NCBI GenBank assembly: GCA_051000395.1 | Contig: JBPCOI010000075.1 | Location: 1-21,295, forward strand | Direction: 5' to 3' | DNA: 21,295 nucleotides | Source of the DNA: JBPCOI01 sp051000395 | GTDB lineage: Bacteria > Actinomycetota > Actinomycetes > Mycobacteriales > Jatrophihabitantaceae | In this document: positions 1 to 7,095 of the stretch, one piece after another | Position numbering within the stretch: position 1 is the stretch's first letter | How the letters are laid out: each line of letters starts with the position of its first letter | Notes under the pieces: generated by a model | What the model was told of the DNA's origin: nothing | What the model saw: the letters and a program-made list of their open reading frames with translations, nothing else | Databases searched by the model: none | Program-made: the position numbers and the translations under genes

Positions 1-479
1 TGGCCCTGCTCGTCCACGCGGACGATCGTGTCGGCGGAGGGGATCGCGACGTCGACTGCCTCGTAGGTCTCCAGCGCCGCGACGCAGTCCTGCACGACGC
101 GGTGCGGCAGCAGCGGCCGGACCGCGTCGTGGAACAGCACGTTGCACTCCTGGTCGCCCAGCGCCTCCAGCGCCCTGACGGTGGAGGCGTTGCGGTCACT
201 TCCGCCGGCCAGGACGCGGGCGACCTTAGGGAGGCGGTCGCGGAGCAACAGCGCCCGGGCGTCGGGCACGAAGTCGGCCGTCATCACGACCAGGATCTCG
301 TCGATCTCGGCGCAGTCGTGCAGCGCCTCGACCGTGTGCTCGATGATCGTGCGCCCGGCGACCTTGAGCAGCTGCTTGGGCAGATCCAGCCCCACCCGCG
401 ACCCGGTCCCGCCGGCCAGGACGACGGCGACGGTGCGCAGCCGTCCGGAGCCGTCGGCAGTGTTCATGGCAGGCATCAT
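1..479 (-). CDS. IspD/TarI-family cytidylyltransferase, C-terminally truncated by the window edge
   Basis: The visible ~159 residues begin an IspD/TarI-type nucleotidyltransferase, which transfers CMP from CTP to a sugar-alcohol or methylerythritol phosphate. The glycine-rich CTP-binding motif VVLAGGTGSRVG is near residue 20, followed by LPKQLLKVAGRTIIEHTVEAL. Later FHDAVRPLLP matches the family's DAxRP segment. Full-length members are about 230 residues, so roughly the last third is missing. The start is uncertain: ATG codons lie at 479, 476 and 467 in one frame with no convincing ribosome site; I give the outermost. The divergent neighbour is a TagF-type transferase, so a polyol-phosphate cytidylyltransferase supplying CDP-glycerol or CDP-ribitol fits better than housekeeping IspD. 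That preference rests on context only. Confidence 0.85.
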   Translation of the reverse strand, partial: MMPAMNTADGSGRLRTVAVVLAGGTGSRVGLDLPKQLLKVAGRTIIEHTVEALHDCAEIDEILVVMTADFVPDARALLLRDRLPKVARVLAGGSDRNASTVRALEALGDQECNVLFHDAVRPLLPHRVVQDCVAALETYEAVDVAIPSADTIVRVDEQG

Positions 480-581
480 CCCAGGGGGAGGGCGATTCGC
501 TCGGGAGGGGGAGGCGCGCTTGCCCGTATCCTCACGCATCGGACGGTACGCAGCCGGCGAGGAGAGGACGATCAGCGCGCG
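480..581 (+). promoter_or_regulatory. Divergent intergenic region with candidate -10 for the TagF-like operon
   Basis: This 102-base gap separates two divergent genes and must hold both promoters. On the plus strand TATCCT at 527-532 fits the actinobacterial TANNNT -10 pattern and would start transcription near 539. No convincing -35 is seen. A purine-rich stretch GGAGAGG (561-567) lies upstream of the ATG at 582, though farther away than is ideal. No clear minus-strand -10 was found. Confidence 0.3.
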
Positions 582-1868
582 ATGAGCGCCACGCCGAGGA
601 GCCGGAGCGCGCAGCTGCGCCGCGGAGTGCGCCGCGGCGGCGGCCGGCTGATCCGCCGGCTCGGGCTGCTGCCGGAAGGAGATCCCGACGGTCTCGGCGA
701 CGACGACGCGCTGCGCGGGCAGTCGCTGCCGTTCACCGTCATGCTCTACTTCCCGGACACGCTCACGAACCTGTACCAGCTGCGGCAGTGGTACGCGCCG
801 TTGCGGGCGCTGGACGAGCGGCATCGGGTCGGGGTCGTCTGCCTGGACAGCCGGGTGGCCGCAGCGCTGCGCTCGGAGTGCGGGATGCCGGTGGTGTGCT
901 GCGGGCGGGTCGCGGTGCTGGAGGAGCTCGTCTCGCGCAGCGACGTCGCACTCGCGCTCTACGTCAACCACAACGTGCGCAACCTGCACCCGCTGCGGTT
1001 CCCGACGATCCTGCACGCGTACCTGGGTCACGGTGAGAGCGACAAGGCCGCGTCGGCCAGCAACCAGGTCAAGGCCTACGACTTCGTGCTGGTCGCCGGC
1101 GAGGCGGGACGCGCCCGCCTGGCCCGCAACCTGATGCGCTACGACGTGGACGCGCACGTGCGCACGATCGGCCGCCCGCAGCTCGACGGCGCCGGCCGGG
1201 CGTCCGGCGGGAGCGAGGAACCGGCGGCCCGCGCGGGCGGGCGTCCCACCGTCCTGTACGCGCCGACGTGGGAAGGTGCCCAGCCGAGCATGGCCTACAG
1301 CTCGGTGCTCTCGCACGCGGACGACCTGCTGAACGCGCTGCTTGCCTCGCGCCGGTTCCGGGTCGTGTATCGCCCGCACCCGCGCACCGGCGCCAACCGC
1401 GCGGAGTTCGCGGTGGCCGACCGGCGGCTGCAGGAGCTGATCGGGCACTATCGCGCAGCGGATCCCGACGGCGGGCACCGCGTCGACCTGGACCCACGGT
1501 GGGACGCTCGCGCCGACCCGGCGGACCTGCTCGTGGGCGACGTCTCGGCGGTGGCCAGCGACTGGATGTCCACCGGCAAGCCGCTGATCCTCACCCGGCC
1601 CGTCGACCCCAGCGCGGTCCTGGAACCCGACGGCCTGCTGAGCGCCGTGCCGGTGCTCATCGCGCCCGTCGCCGGCGCTGTCCCGCTGGTCGAGCGGGAA
1701 CTGGCTGGTGGCGACGTGCTGGCGCGCCGCACCTGGGTGCGACGCGCCATGGGCGACGTCGCCGCCGGCGTGGCGACGGCGAGGTTCCTCGACACCTGCG
1801 ACGAGCTGATCGCCTTGCGCGGCAAGGAACTTCGCGATCGGGCCGCGCGGCTCGCGGGGCCGCCGTGA
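582..1868 (+). CDS. TagB/TagF-type CDP-glycerol (polyol-phosphate) transferase
   Basis: This 428-residue protein looks like the CDP-glycerol:poly(glycerophosphate) glycerophosphotransferase family, GT-B enzymes on the inner membrane face that add glycerol- or ribitol-phosphate to teichoic acids. Seen in the sequence: AYLGHGESDK with H150 where TagF has its HG catalytic motif; VLYAPTWEG, a family hallmark; YRPHPRTG with H266; and LLVGDVSAVASDW near D320, matching the DxSSxxxD donor-binding segment. The basic N-terminus (RRGVRRGGGRLIRR) suits peripheral membrane contact. The open frame extends upstream over the antisense cytidylyltransferase, but homology begins only after the ATG at 582, which clears the divergent gene. 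It heads an operon, overlapping the next gene by four bases (GTGA). The polyol used cannot be read from sequence. Confidence 0.85.
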   Translation: MSATPRSRSAQLRRGVRRGGGRLIRRLGLLPEGDPDGLGDDDALRGQSLPFTVMLYFPDTLTNLYQLRQWYAPLRALDERHRVGVVCLDSRVAAALRSECGMPVVCCGRVAVLEELVSRSDVALALYVNHNVRNLHPLRFPTILHAYLGHGESDKAASASNQVKAYDFVLVAGEAGRARLARNLMRYDVDAHVRTIGRPQLDGAGRASGGSEEPAARAGGRPTVLYAPTWEGAQPSMAYSSVLSHADDLLNALLASRRFRVVYRPHPRTGANRAEFAVADRRLQELIGHYRAADPDGGHRVDLDPRWDARADPADLLVGDVSAVASDWMSTGKPLILTRPVDPSAVLEPDGLLSAVPVLIAPVAGAVPLVERELAGGDVLARRTWVRRAMGDVAAGVATARFLDTCDELIALRGKELRDRAARLAGPP

Positions 1869-2671
1869 CGGCCGGGGGGCGACCGGCGCGCCCGTCGGTC
1901 GCGGAGCTGCGCCGGATCACCCAGCCGCCGTCGGTCCGCGGACGGCGCACCGCGGAGCACTGGACCGGCGACCTGTACATGCGCCGCATCTCGCCCTACG
2001 TCACGCGTGCCCTGCTGCCCACCGGCATCAGCGCGAACGGCGTCACCTGGCTGATGATCGTCAGCGGCTGGTTGGCGGCCGCGGCGCTGCTGCTCCCGGC
2101 GCTGCTCGGGGCGGTACTCGCCGTGCTCGGGACCCAGCTGCAGATGATGTGGGACGCCTGCGACGGAGAGGTCGCGCGGTGGCGCGGCACGTCGAGCCCG
2201 ATGGGCGTGTTCCTCGACAAGGTCGGCCACTACACCGTCGAGACGCTGATCGCGGTCGCGCTGGGCGTGCGAGCCGCCGGCGGTGTCCGGGAGATAACCC
2301 ACCACCTCGGCTGGATCGCGCTCGGCGCGTTGTTGGCCTGGCTGCTGTGCCTGAACAAGGCGCTCAACGACCTGGTGCACTCCTCCCGCGCCGCCGCCGG
2401 TCTCGAGCGACTGCCCGACACCGCGCAGGTCGCCACGCCGCGTTCCGGGATACTGGCGGCGCTGCGCGGCGCCGCGCGGTTCGTGCCGTTCCACCGCATC
2501 TACCACTCGATCGAGCTGACGCTGATCGTCCTGGTCGCGGCCGTCGCCGACGCGTTCGTCGGGGAGCTGCACGCCACCCGGGTGCTGCTCGCGGTGCTGG
2601 TGCCGCTGGCGCTGATGTCGGTGCTCGGGCACTTCGTCGCGATCGTCGCCTCGAACCGCGTGCGGTCATGA
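1865..2671 (+). CDS. CDP-alcohol phosphatidyltransferase-family membrane protein with altered catalytic motif
   Basis: This 268-residue multi-pass protein belongs to the CDP-alcohol phosphotransferase family, which moves a phospho-alcohol from a CDP-activated donor to a second alcohol at the membrane. The signature is D97-x2-D100-G-x2-A-R105-x8-G114-x3-D118-x3-H122, so the usual fourth aspartate is histidine (codon 2228-2230). Hydrophobic segments flank it (WLMIVSGWLAAAALLLPALL before; several more in the second half). The GTG start overlaps the previous stop (GTGA), and its own stop overlaps the next ATG, indicating translational coupling. Its partner genes suggest it uses a CDP-polyol or CDP-lipid in envelope glycopolymer assembly rather than bulk phospholipid synthesis; this is inferred. 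Substrates are unknown. Confidence 0.83.
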   Translation: MTAGGRPARPSVAELRRITQPPSVRGRRTAEHWTGDLYMRRISPYVTRALLPTGISANGVTWLMIVSGWLAAAALLLPALLGAVLAVLGTQLQMMWDACDGEVARWRGTSSPMGVFLDKVGHYTVETLIAVALGVRAAGGVREITHHLGWIALGALLAWLLCLNKALNDLVHSSRAAAGLERLPDTAQVATPRSGILAALRGAARFVPFHRIYHSIELTLIVLVAAVADAFVGELHATRVLLAVLVPLALMSVLGHFVAIVASNRVRS

Positions 2672-3552
2672 GCGACGCTTGCCGAGCGAACGCGCCGTCC
2701 TACGGCGTCGTCGTGCTGAGCCAGGGGTGCCGGCCGGACGAGCTCGAGCGCGGGCTGCGCAGCGTGCTCGCGCAGACCGGAGTCGAGCTGGACGTGGTGG
2801 TGGTGGGCAACGGCTGGGCGCCGGTCGGGCTGCCCGACAGGGTGCGCGGGCTCGCGCTGGCGCAGAACGTGGGCATCCCGGCCGGGCGCAACGCCGGCGT
2901 GCCGCACGTGCGCGGCACGCTGCTGTTCTTCCTCGACGACGACGCCTGCCTGCGCGACCCGGACACGCTCGCGCGCATCGCGCGGATGTTCGACGAGACG
3001 CCGGACCTCGGGCTGGTGCAGCCGCGTGTCGTGGACCCGCAGGGCAGGCCGGCGCCGCGGCGCTGGACGCCGCGGTTGCACGTCGGCGACCCGGCCCGTT
3101 CGAGTGACGTCACCGCGCTATGGGAGGGCGCGGTCGCGACGCGACGCGAGCTCTTCGAGCGCGTCGGCGGCTGGGCGGACGGGTTCTTCTACGCCCACGA
3201 AGGAATCGACCTCGCCTGGGCGATCTGGGACGCCGGTGCGCGGGTTCGCTACGCGGGCGATCTCGTCGTGCTGCACCCGGCCATCGCGCCAACGCGCCAT
3301 GTGCAGTTCTACCGGCTCTCCGCGCGCAACCGCGTCTTCCTCGCTCGCCGCCGGCTGCCCGCGCCGCTCGCGGTGCTCTACCTGCTGGTGTGGGCCGCGC
3401 TCACGCTGGCCCGGGCCCGCGACCGCACGTCGCTGCGGCAGTCGTGGCGCGGCGCGTGCGAGGGGATGCGGGCCGACGCCGGGGCGCGCCGGCCGATGTC
3501 GTGGCGCACAGTGTGGCGGATGACCCGGGCCGGACGCCCCCCGCTGATCTAG
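2668..3552 (+). CDS. GT2-family glycosyltransferase
   Basis: This 294-residue protein has a GT-A fold family 2 pattern. YGVVVLSQGCRPDELERGLRSVLAQTG is the N-terminal strand-helix, NVGIPAGRNAGVPHVRG is the nucleotide-binding stretch, and FFLDDDACL carries the metal-binding aspartates at 90-92. ALWEGAVATRRELFERVGGWADGFFYAHEGIDLAWAIWDAGARV matches the rhamnosyl/galactofuranosyl-type acceptor region with the ED/EGxD-like motif. A hydrophobic stretch (LAVLYLLVWAALTLA) near residues 232-246 may anchor it. It transfers a sugar from a nucleotide donor to a membrane-proximal glycan; donor and acceptor are unknown. ATG 2668 overlaps the upstream stop by four bases, so it is the third gene of the TagF-like operon. 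It is convergent with the oxidase gene downstream. Confidence 0.88.
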   Translation: MSDACRANAPSYGVVVLSQGCRPDELERGLRSVLAQTGVELDVVVVGNGWAPVGLPDRVRGLALAQNVGIPAGRNAGVPHVRGTLLFFLDDDACLRDPDTLARIARMFDETPDLGLVQPRVVDPQGRPAPRRWTPRLHVGDPARSSDVTALWEGAVATRRELFERVGGWADGFFYAHEGIDLAWAIWDAGARVRYAGDLVVLHPAIAPTRHVQFYRLSARNRVFLARRRLPAPLAVLYLLVWAALTLARARDRTSLRQSWRGACEGMRADAGARRPMSWRTVWRMTRAGRPPLI

Positions 3553-3574
3553 CCGGTGCCGGGGCCGGTGCCGG
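3553..3574. repeat. Short direct repeat between convergent genes
   Basis: CCGGTGCCGG occurs at 3553-3562 and again at 3565-3574, a 12-base tandem period filling most of the 37-base gap between two convergent genes. It can form only a weak 5-base stem (GCCGG/CCGGC), so I do not call it a terminator. Confidence 0.4.
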
Positions 3575-3589
3575 CGGTGGCGCGAGGCG

Positions 3590-4783
3590 TCACGCGGGAA
3601 GCAGCGATTCCACGTGAGCCGCGATCTCCAGGGCGCTGGTCGCGGCCGGCGAGGGCGCGTTGAGCACGTGCACCACCCGGCCGTCGGTCTCGATCAAGAA
3701 GTCGTCGACGAGCGTGCCGTCGCGCCGCACGGCCTGGGCGCGCACGCCTGCGGGGGCGGCGACGAGGTCGGTATCGGCCACCTCGGGCACCAGCGTGCGC
3801 AGGCTCTCGGCGAAGCGGTGCAGCGAGAACGAGCGGCGCATCTCGTCCATCCCCGCCCTGGAGTGGCGGGAGGCGAGGCGCCAGAAGCCGGGGTACGCGA
3901 ACGTAGCGGCGAGCTCGGCCGGCCGCACCGTGCGCCAGTCGTATCCCTCGCGTGCCAGGGCGAGCACGGCGTTAGGTCCGGCGTGCACGCCGCCGCCGAC
4001 CATGCGGGTGAAGTGCACCCCGAGGAATGGGAACAGCGGGTCGGGAACGGGGTAGATCAATGCCCGCACCAGATGACGCTTATCCGAGCTCAGCTCGTAA
4101 TACTCACCGCGGAACGGCAGGATGTGGGCGCCCGGACGCAGGCCGCCCAGCCGCGCGACCCGGTCGCTTTGCAGCCCGGCACAGTTGACGACGGCGTCAG
4201 CGTCGAGGTCGCCGTTGCTCGTCTCGACGGTGGTGGCGAGCTGGTAGTGCTTCAGGCCCACGACCTCCGTCGACAGGCGCAGGTCAGCGCCGCTGCTCGC
4301 GAGCCGGCGGACCAGCGCGGCACACACCCCGGCGTAGTCGACGATCCCGGTGGCCGGAACGTGCAGCGCGGCCACGCACGCCACGTGCGGCTCGATCTCG
4401 CGGGCACCGGCAGGCTCGAGTTCCCGGATCACCAGACCGTTGCTGCGCCCGCGTTCGGCGAGCGCGCGAAGCTGCGGAAGCTCGTCGTCTCGGGTCGCGA
4501 CGACGAGCTTGCCGCATCGCTCGACGGCGACACCCTCCTGCCGCGCGAACTCAATGATCGACTCGGAGCCGCGCCGGCACATCAGCGCCTTGTGGCTGCC
4601 GGGCTTGTAGTACAGGCCCGAGTGCACGACGCCGCTGTTGCGACCGGTCTGGTGCCTGGCCCACGCCGGCTCCTTCTCGAGCACGCTCACCCGGACGCCG
4701 GGGCGCGCCGTCGCGATCTTGTCCGCGACCGCCAGTCCCAGGATGCCTCCGCCGATGACCACGTAGCGCGATCGGCTGCTCAC
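3590..4783 (-). CDS. lhgO: L-2-hydroxyglutarate oxidase/dehydrogenase (LhgO type, FAD-dependent)
   Basis: This 397-residue protein resembles LhgO/L2HGDH, a DAO-superfamily flavoprotein oxidising L-2-hydroxyglutarate to 2-oxoglutarate and usually passing electrons to quinone. The dinucleotide fold VVIGGGILGLAVADKI lies at residues 8-23, then LEKEPAWARHQTGRNSGVVHSGLYYKPGSHKA, an LhgO-like stretch. Further family segments are PATGIVDYAGVC, FRGEYYELS, the active-site-like PDPLFPFLGVHFTRM, and a C-terminal LNAPSPAATSALEIAAHV. Length matches the family (~400). I chose GTG 4783 because GGAAAGG lies 7 bases upstream and homology begins at once; the frame's upstream extension runs into the divergent gene. 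It is a single-gene unit beside nucleotide-sugar aminotransferases, which suggests recycling of 2-hydroxyglutarate from sugar dehydrogenation (inferred). Confidence 0.87.
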   Translation of the reverse strand: MSSRSRYVVIGGGILGLAVADKIATARPGVRVSVLEKEPAWARHQTGRNSGVVHSGLYYKPGSHKALMCRRGSESIIEFARQEGVAVERCGKLVVATRDDELPQLRALAERGRSNGLVIRELEPAGAREIEPHVACVAALHVPATGIVDYAGVCAALVRRLASSGADLRLSTEVVGLKHYQLATTVETSNGDLDADAVVNCAGLQSDRVARLGGLRPGAHILPFRGEYYELSSDKRHLVRALIYPVPDPLFPFLGVHFTRMVGGGVHAGPNAVLALAREGYDWRTVRPAELAATFAYPGFWRLASRHSRAGMDEMRRSFSLHRFAESLRTLVPEVADTDLVAAPAGVRAQAVRRDGTLVDDFLIETDGRVVHVLNAPSPAATSALEIAAHVESLLPA

Positions 4784-4810
4784 GAGATGCCCTTTCCGTC
4801 CGGTTGCGTG

Positions 4811-4830
4811 ACCCGTCCCGTCCCGTCCGG
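4811..4830. repeat. Pentanucleotide tandem repeat
   Basis: CCGTC repeats about three to four times in the leader of the oxidase gene (GACGG on its coding strand). It is short and may be chance in such GC-rich DNA, but it sits within 50 bases of the start codon. Confidence 0.35.
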
Positions 4831-4876
4831 TCGCGCCCGCTGCGTGGCGCCAAGAAACTGTGGAGCGGCAGGCAGG

Positions 4877-4910
4877 TTGACGCGAGGGCGGGGCGCGAGG
4901 CCTTAGACTA
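4877..4910 (+). promoter_or_regulatory. Candidate promoter for the amino-sugar operon; -10 element symmetric on both strands
   Basis: TTGACG (4877-4882) is followed after 21 bases by TAGACT (4904-4909), which fits the TANNNT -10 pattern; transcription would begin near 4916. The spacer is longer than the usual 16-19, so the -35 may not be the true one. On the minus strand the same bases read TAGTCT (4910-4905), also TANNNT, so one element could drive both this operon and the divergent oxidase gene. Confidence 0.35.
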
Positions 4911-4958
4911 GCCCGGCGCCGCCGACGGCCGGGCGCACCGGAACCGACGAGGAGATCG

Positions 4959-6089
4959 ATGCAGGAGACGATCGCGCTGGGGCAGCCGACTCTGGGCGCG
5001 GAGGAACTCGCAGCCGTCGGCGAGGTGCTGAAATCGGGCTGGGTGGCCGGCCAGGGTCCGGTCGGACGGGCCTTCGAGCAGCGATTCGCCCAGCTGTGCG
5101 GCACTCGTGGCGCGCTCAGCGTCAACAACTGCACCGCAGCGCTGCACCTCGCCGTACTCGCGCTCGGCGCCGGCCCGGGCGACGAGGTCATCGTCGGCGA
5201 CTACACCTTCCCGGCGACCGGGCATGCGGTCCTCTACACCGGCGCGAAGCCGGTCTTCGCCGATGTCCGGCCCGACATCTGGTCGGCAGACCCGGCAGCG
5301 GTCGAGGCTGCGGTCACCCCGCGGACGGTCGGCATCATCGGCGTCGACGTCGCCGGACAGCCGGCCGACTACGACGAGTTCCGCGCGATCGCCGAGCGCC
5401 ACGGCCTGTGGCTGCTCGAAGACGCCGCCTGCTCGGCGGGTGCCAGCTACAAGGGGCGTCCCGCCGGCAGCCTGGCCGACGCAGCCTGTTTCTCCTTCCA
5501 CGGCCGCAAGGGCATCACCTGCGGTGAGGGCGGCGCGATCACCAGCGACGACGAGAAGCTGCTGGCGCGCACCCGCAAGCAGCACTTCTTCGGAATCGAG
5601 AGCGCGTTCGCACGCGCCGGTTCCGACGACCTGCCCGTACCGGTCTTCGACGAGATCGGCTGGAACTACAAGCTGTCCGAGATCGCAGCGGCGGTGGTGT
5701 CCGCGCAGCTGGGCAAGCTGCCGGACCTGCTCGCCACCCGGCGGCACGTCGCCGGCCGCTACGCCGAACTTCTCGGCGACCTGGACGAGGTGCAGGTACC
5801 CATCGAGCTCCCCGACCGCCGGAGCGTCTGGCAGTCCTATATCCTCACGCTCGCGGCCGGCGTCGACCGTGGCCGCGTCGCGGCTGCCCTGCGGGCAAAC
5901 GGGGTGCAGTGCAACATCGGCACCTACGCCTCGCACCTGCAGCCTGTCTACGGCGGGGGCTTCGACTGCCCGACCTCGGCCGAGCTGTTCGCCCGGCACC
6001 TCGCCATCCCCATGCACGCCAACCTCACCGACGCGCAGATCGAGACCGTCGCCAAGGCCGTGCGCGCAGCTGTCACCGCCGTCCACTGA
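4959..6089 (+). CDS. DegT/DnrJ/EryC1/StrS-family sugar aminotransferase
   Basis: This 376-residue PLP enzyme converts a nucleotide-linked keto-sugar to an amino-sugar with glutamate as usual donor. Family marks are IALGQPTLGAEELAAVGEVLKSGWVAGQGPVGRAFEQ at the N-terminus, SVNNCTAALHLAVLALGAGPGDEVIVGDYTFPAT, LLEDAACSAGASYKGRPAGSLADAACFSF, and the Schiff-base lysine K184 in HGRKGITCGEGGA. WNYKLSEIAAAVVSAQL is the C-terminal-half hallmark. GACGAGGAGATCG gives a good ribosome site before ATG 4959. It is the first gene of a plus-strand operon with an SDR, a hexapeptide acetyltransferase and a GT4. The aminotransferase-acetyltransferase pair suggests an N-acylated amino-sugar. The keto position (C3 or C4) cannot be read, and no 4,6-dehydratase is present here. 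Confidence 0.9.
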   Translation: MQETIALGQPTLGAEELAAVGEVLKSGWVAGQGPVGRAFEQRFAQLCGTRGALSVNNCTAALHLAVLALGAGPGDEVIVGDYTFPATGHAVLYTGAKPVFADVRPDIWSADPAAVEAAVTPRTVGIIGVDVAGQPADYDEFRAIAERHGLWLLEDAACSAGASYKGRPAGSLADAACFSFHGRKGITCGEGGAITSDDEKLLARTRKQHFFGIESAFARAGSDDLPVPVFDEIGWNYKLSEIAAAVVSAQLGKLPDLLATRRHVAGRYAELLGDLDEVQVPIELPDRRSVWQSYILTLAAGVDRGRVAAALRANGVQCNIGTYASHLQPVYGGGFDCPTSAELFARHLAIPMHANLTDAQIETVAKAVRAAVTAVH

Positions 6090-6119
6090 CGCCGGCCGTG
6101 CGCGGCACTCGCGAGCCCC

Positions 6120-6133
6120 CTGATCAGGATCAG
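6120..6133. promoter_or_regulatory. Perfect 6+2+6 inverted repeat upstream of the SDR gene
   Basis: CTGATC-AG-GATCAG is a perfect inverted repeat in the 70-base gap between aminotransferase and SDR, about 27 bases before the start codon. It is more AT-rich than its surroundings, as operator sites often are. It could be a repressor site, an mRNA processing hairpin, or chance. No -10 is evident just downstream, so its role is unknown. Confidence 0.35.
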
Positions 6134-6159
6134 ATCCCACCGACGAGGAGCACCGCCTT

Positions 6160-7095
6160 ATGACGCAGCCGAAAACCGTCTTCTTCACCGGAGGCGCCGG
6201 ATTCATCGGGATGCGCGTCATCCCCATGCTGCTCGAGCGTGACTACCACGTTCGGATCTTCGACAACCTCTCGCGCGGCGACCGCTCCGAGGTCGCGAAG
6301 CTGGTGGCCACAGGTCGTGTGGAGCTCGTCGAGCAGGACGTGCGCTACGGCGGCGGCGTGCACAACGCCATGAAGGGCTGCGAGTCGGTCATCCATTTCG
6401 CCACGGTGAGCATCAACAAGAGCCTGGCCGACCCGTACGAGAGCATCGACATCAACATGGTCGGCAACCACAACGTGTTCGCCGCCGCGGCCGATCATGG
6501 CGTGCGCCGACTGGTGTATGCGTCCAGCGCGTCGGTGTACGGCGATCCCGAGAAGATCCCGATGCACGAGGACGACCGCCTCGACCCGCTGACCCCGTAC
6601 TGCATCAGCAAGCGCGCAGGCGAGGACCTCCTGGGCTTCTACCAGCGCCGCAGCGGGTTGTCCTGGATCGCGCTGCGGTTCTTCAATGTCTACGGCGAGG
6701 GACAGAAGATCAGCGCGTACTACACCTCGGTGATCAACCACTTCGTCGACAGGCTGAAGAACGGCGAGCCGCCAGTGATCGACGGAAAGGGCGAGCAGTC
6801 GATGGACTTCGTCCATGTCCACGACATCGCCCGGGCGGTCGTGCTCGCGCTCGAGGCGGAGCGGGCCAACGTGCCGGTCAACATCGGAACGGGCATCGAC
6901 ACCTCGGTGGCGCAGCTTGCCCGCATCCTCATCGACGCGGTCGGGGTGGATGTCGAGCCGCAGTTCAACCCCCGCGACGTGCTGGTCTCGCGGCGCGCCG
7001 CCGATATCAGCCGCGCTCGGGAGGTGCTCGGCTTCGAGCCGACCATCACCGTCGAGGAGGGCATGACGAACCTGGTGAAGGCGTCGATGGCGTGA
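6160..7095 (+). CDS. NAD-dependent nucleotide-sugar epimerase (extended SDR)
   Basis: This 311-residue extended short-chain dehydrogenase carries the Rossmann motif TGGAGFIG at residues 10-17, catalytic YASSASVYG (S122-S123) and YCISK with Y147 and K151, and the substrate segments RFFNVYGEGQ and DFVHVHDIARAVVLAL. The serine before the tyrosine motif and the lack of the Asp-Glu pair of 4,6-dehydratases point to an epimerase, possibly UDP-GlcNAc/UDP-glucose 4-epimerase-like, not a dehydratase. It works in the cytoplasm on a UDP- or dTDP-sugar. GAGGAG lies upstream of ATG 6160. It overlaps the next gene by GTGA. Which sugar it acts on is unknown; a role with the preceding aminotransferase is inferred from operon structure. 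Confidence 0.88.
   Translation: MTQPKTVFFTGGAGFIGMRVIPMLLERDYHVRIFDNLSRGDRSEVAKLVATGRVELVEQDVRYGGGVHNAMKGCESVIHFATVSINKSLADPYESIDINMVGNHNVFAAAADHGVRRLVYASSASVYGDPEKIPMHEDDRLDPLTPYCISKRAGEDLLGFYQRRSGLSWIALRFFNVYGEGQKISAYYTSVINHFVDRLKNGEPPVIDGKGEQSMDFVHVHDIARAVVLALEAERANVPVNIGTGIDTSVAQLARILIDAVGVDVEPQFNPRDVLVSRRAADISRAREVLGFEPTITVEEGMTNLVKASMA

Noticed and set aside
102..581. Plus-strand open frame upstream of the TagF-like start
   Set aside because: It lies antisense to a clear cytidylyltransferase and its translation has no family resemblance; the true start is the ATG at 582.
3553..3589. Terminator between the GT2 and oxidase genes
   Set aside because: The sequence is a direct repeat; only a 5-base stem can be drawn.
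3614..4906. 430-codon plus-strand open frame
   Set aside because: It is the antisense shadow of the LhgO-type gene, whose domains are unmistakable; long shadow frames are expected at this GC content.
4784..5191. N-terminal extension of the oxidase reading frame
   Set aside because: It would overlap the start of the divergent aminotransferase, and the FAD fold starts right after GTG 4783, which has its own ribosome site.
6160..7095. Sugar 4,6-dehydratase
   Set aside because: The catalytic region reads SSASVYG without the Asp-Glu pair of dehydratases.
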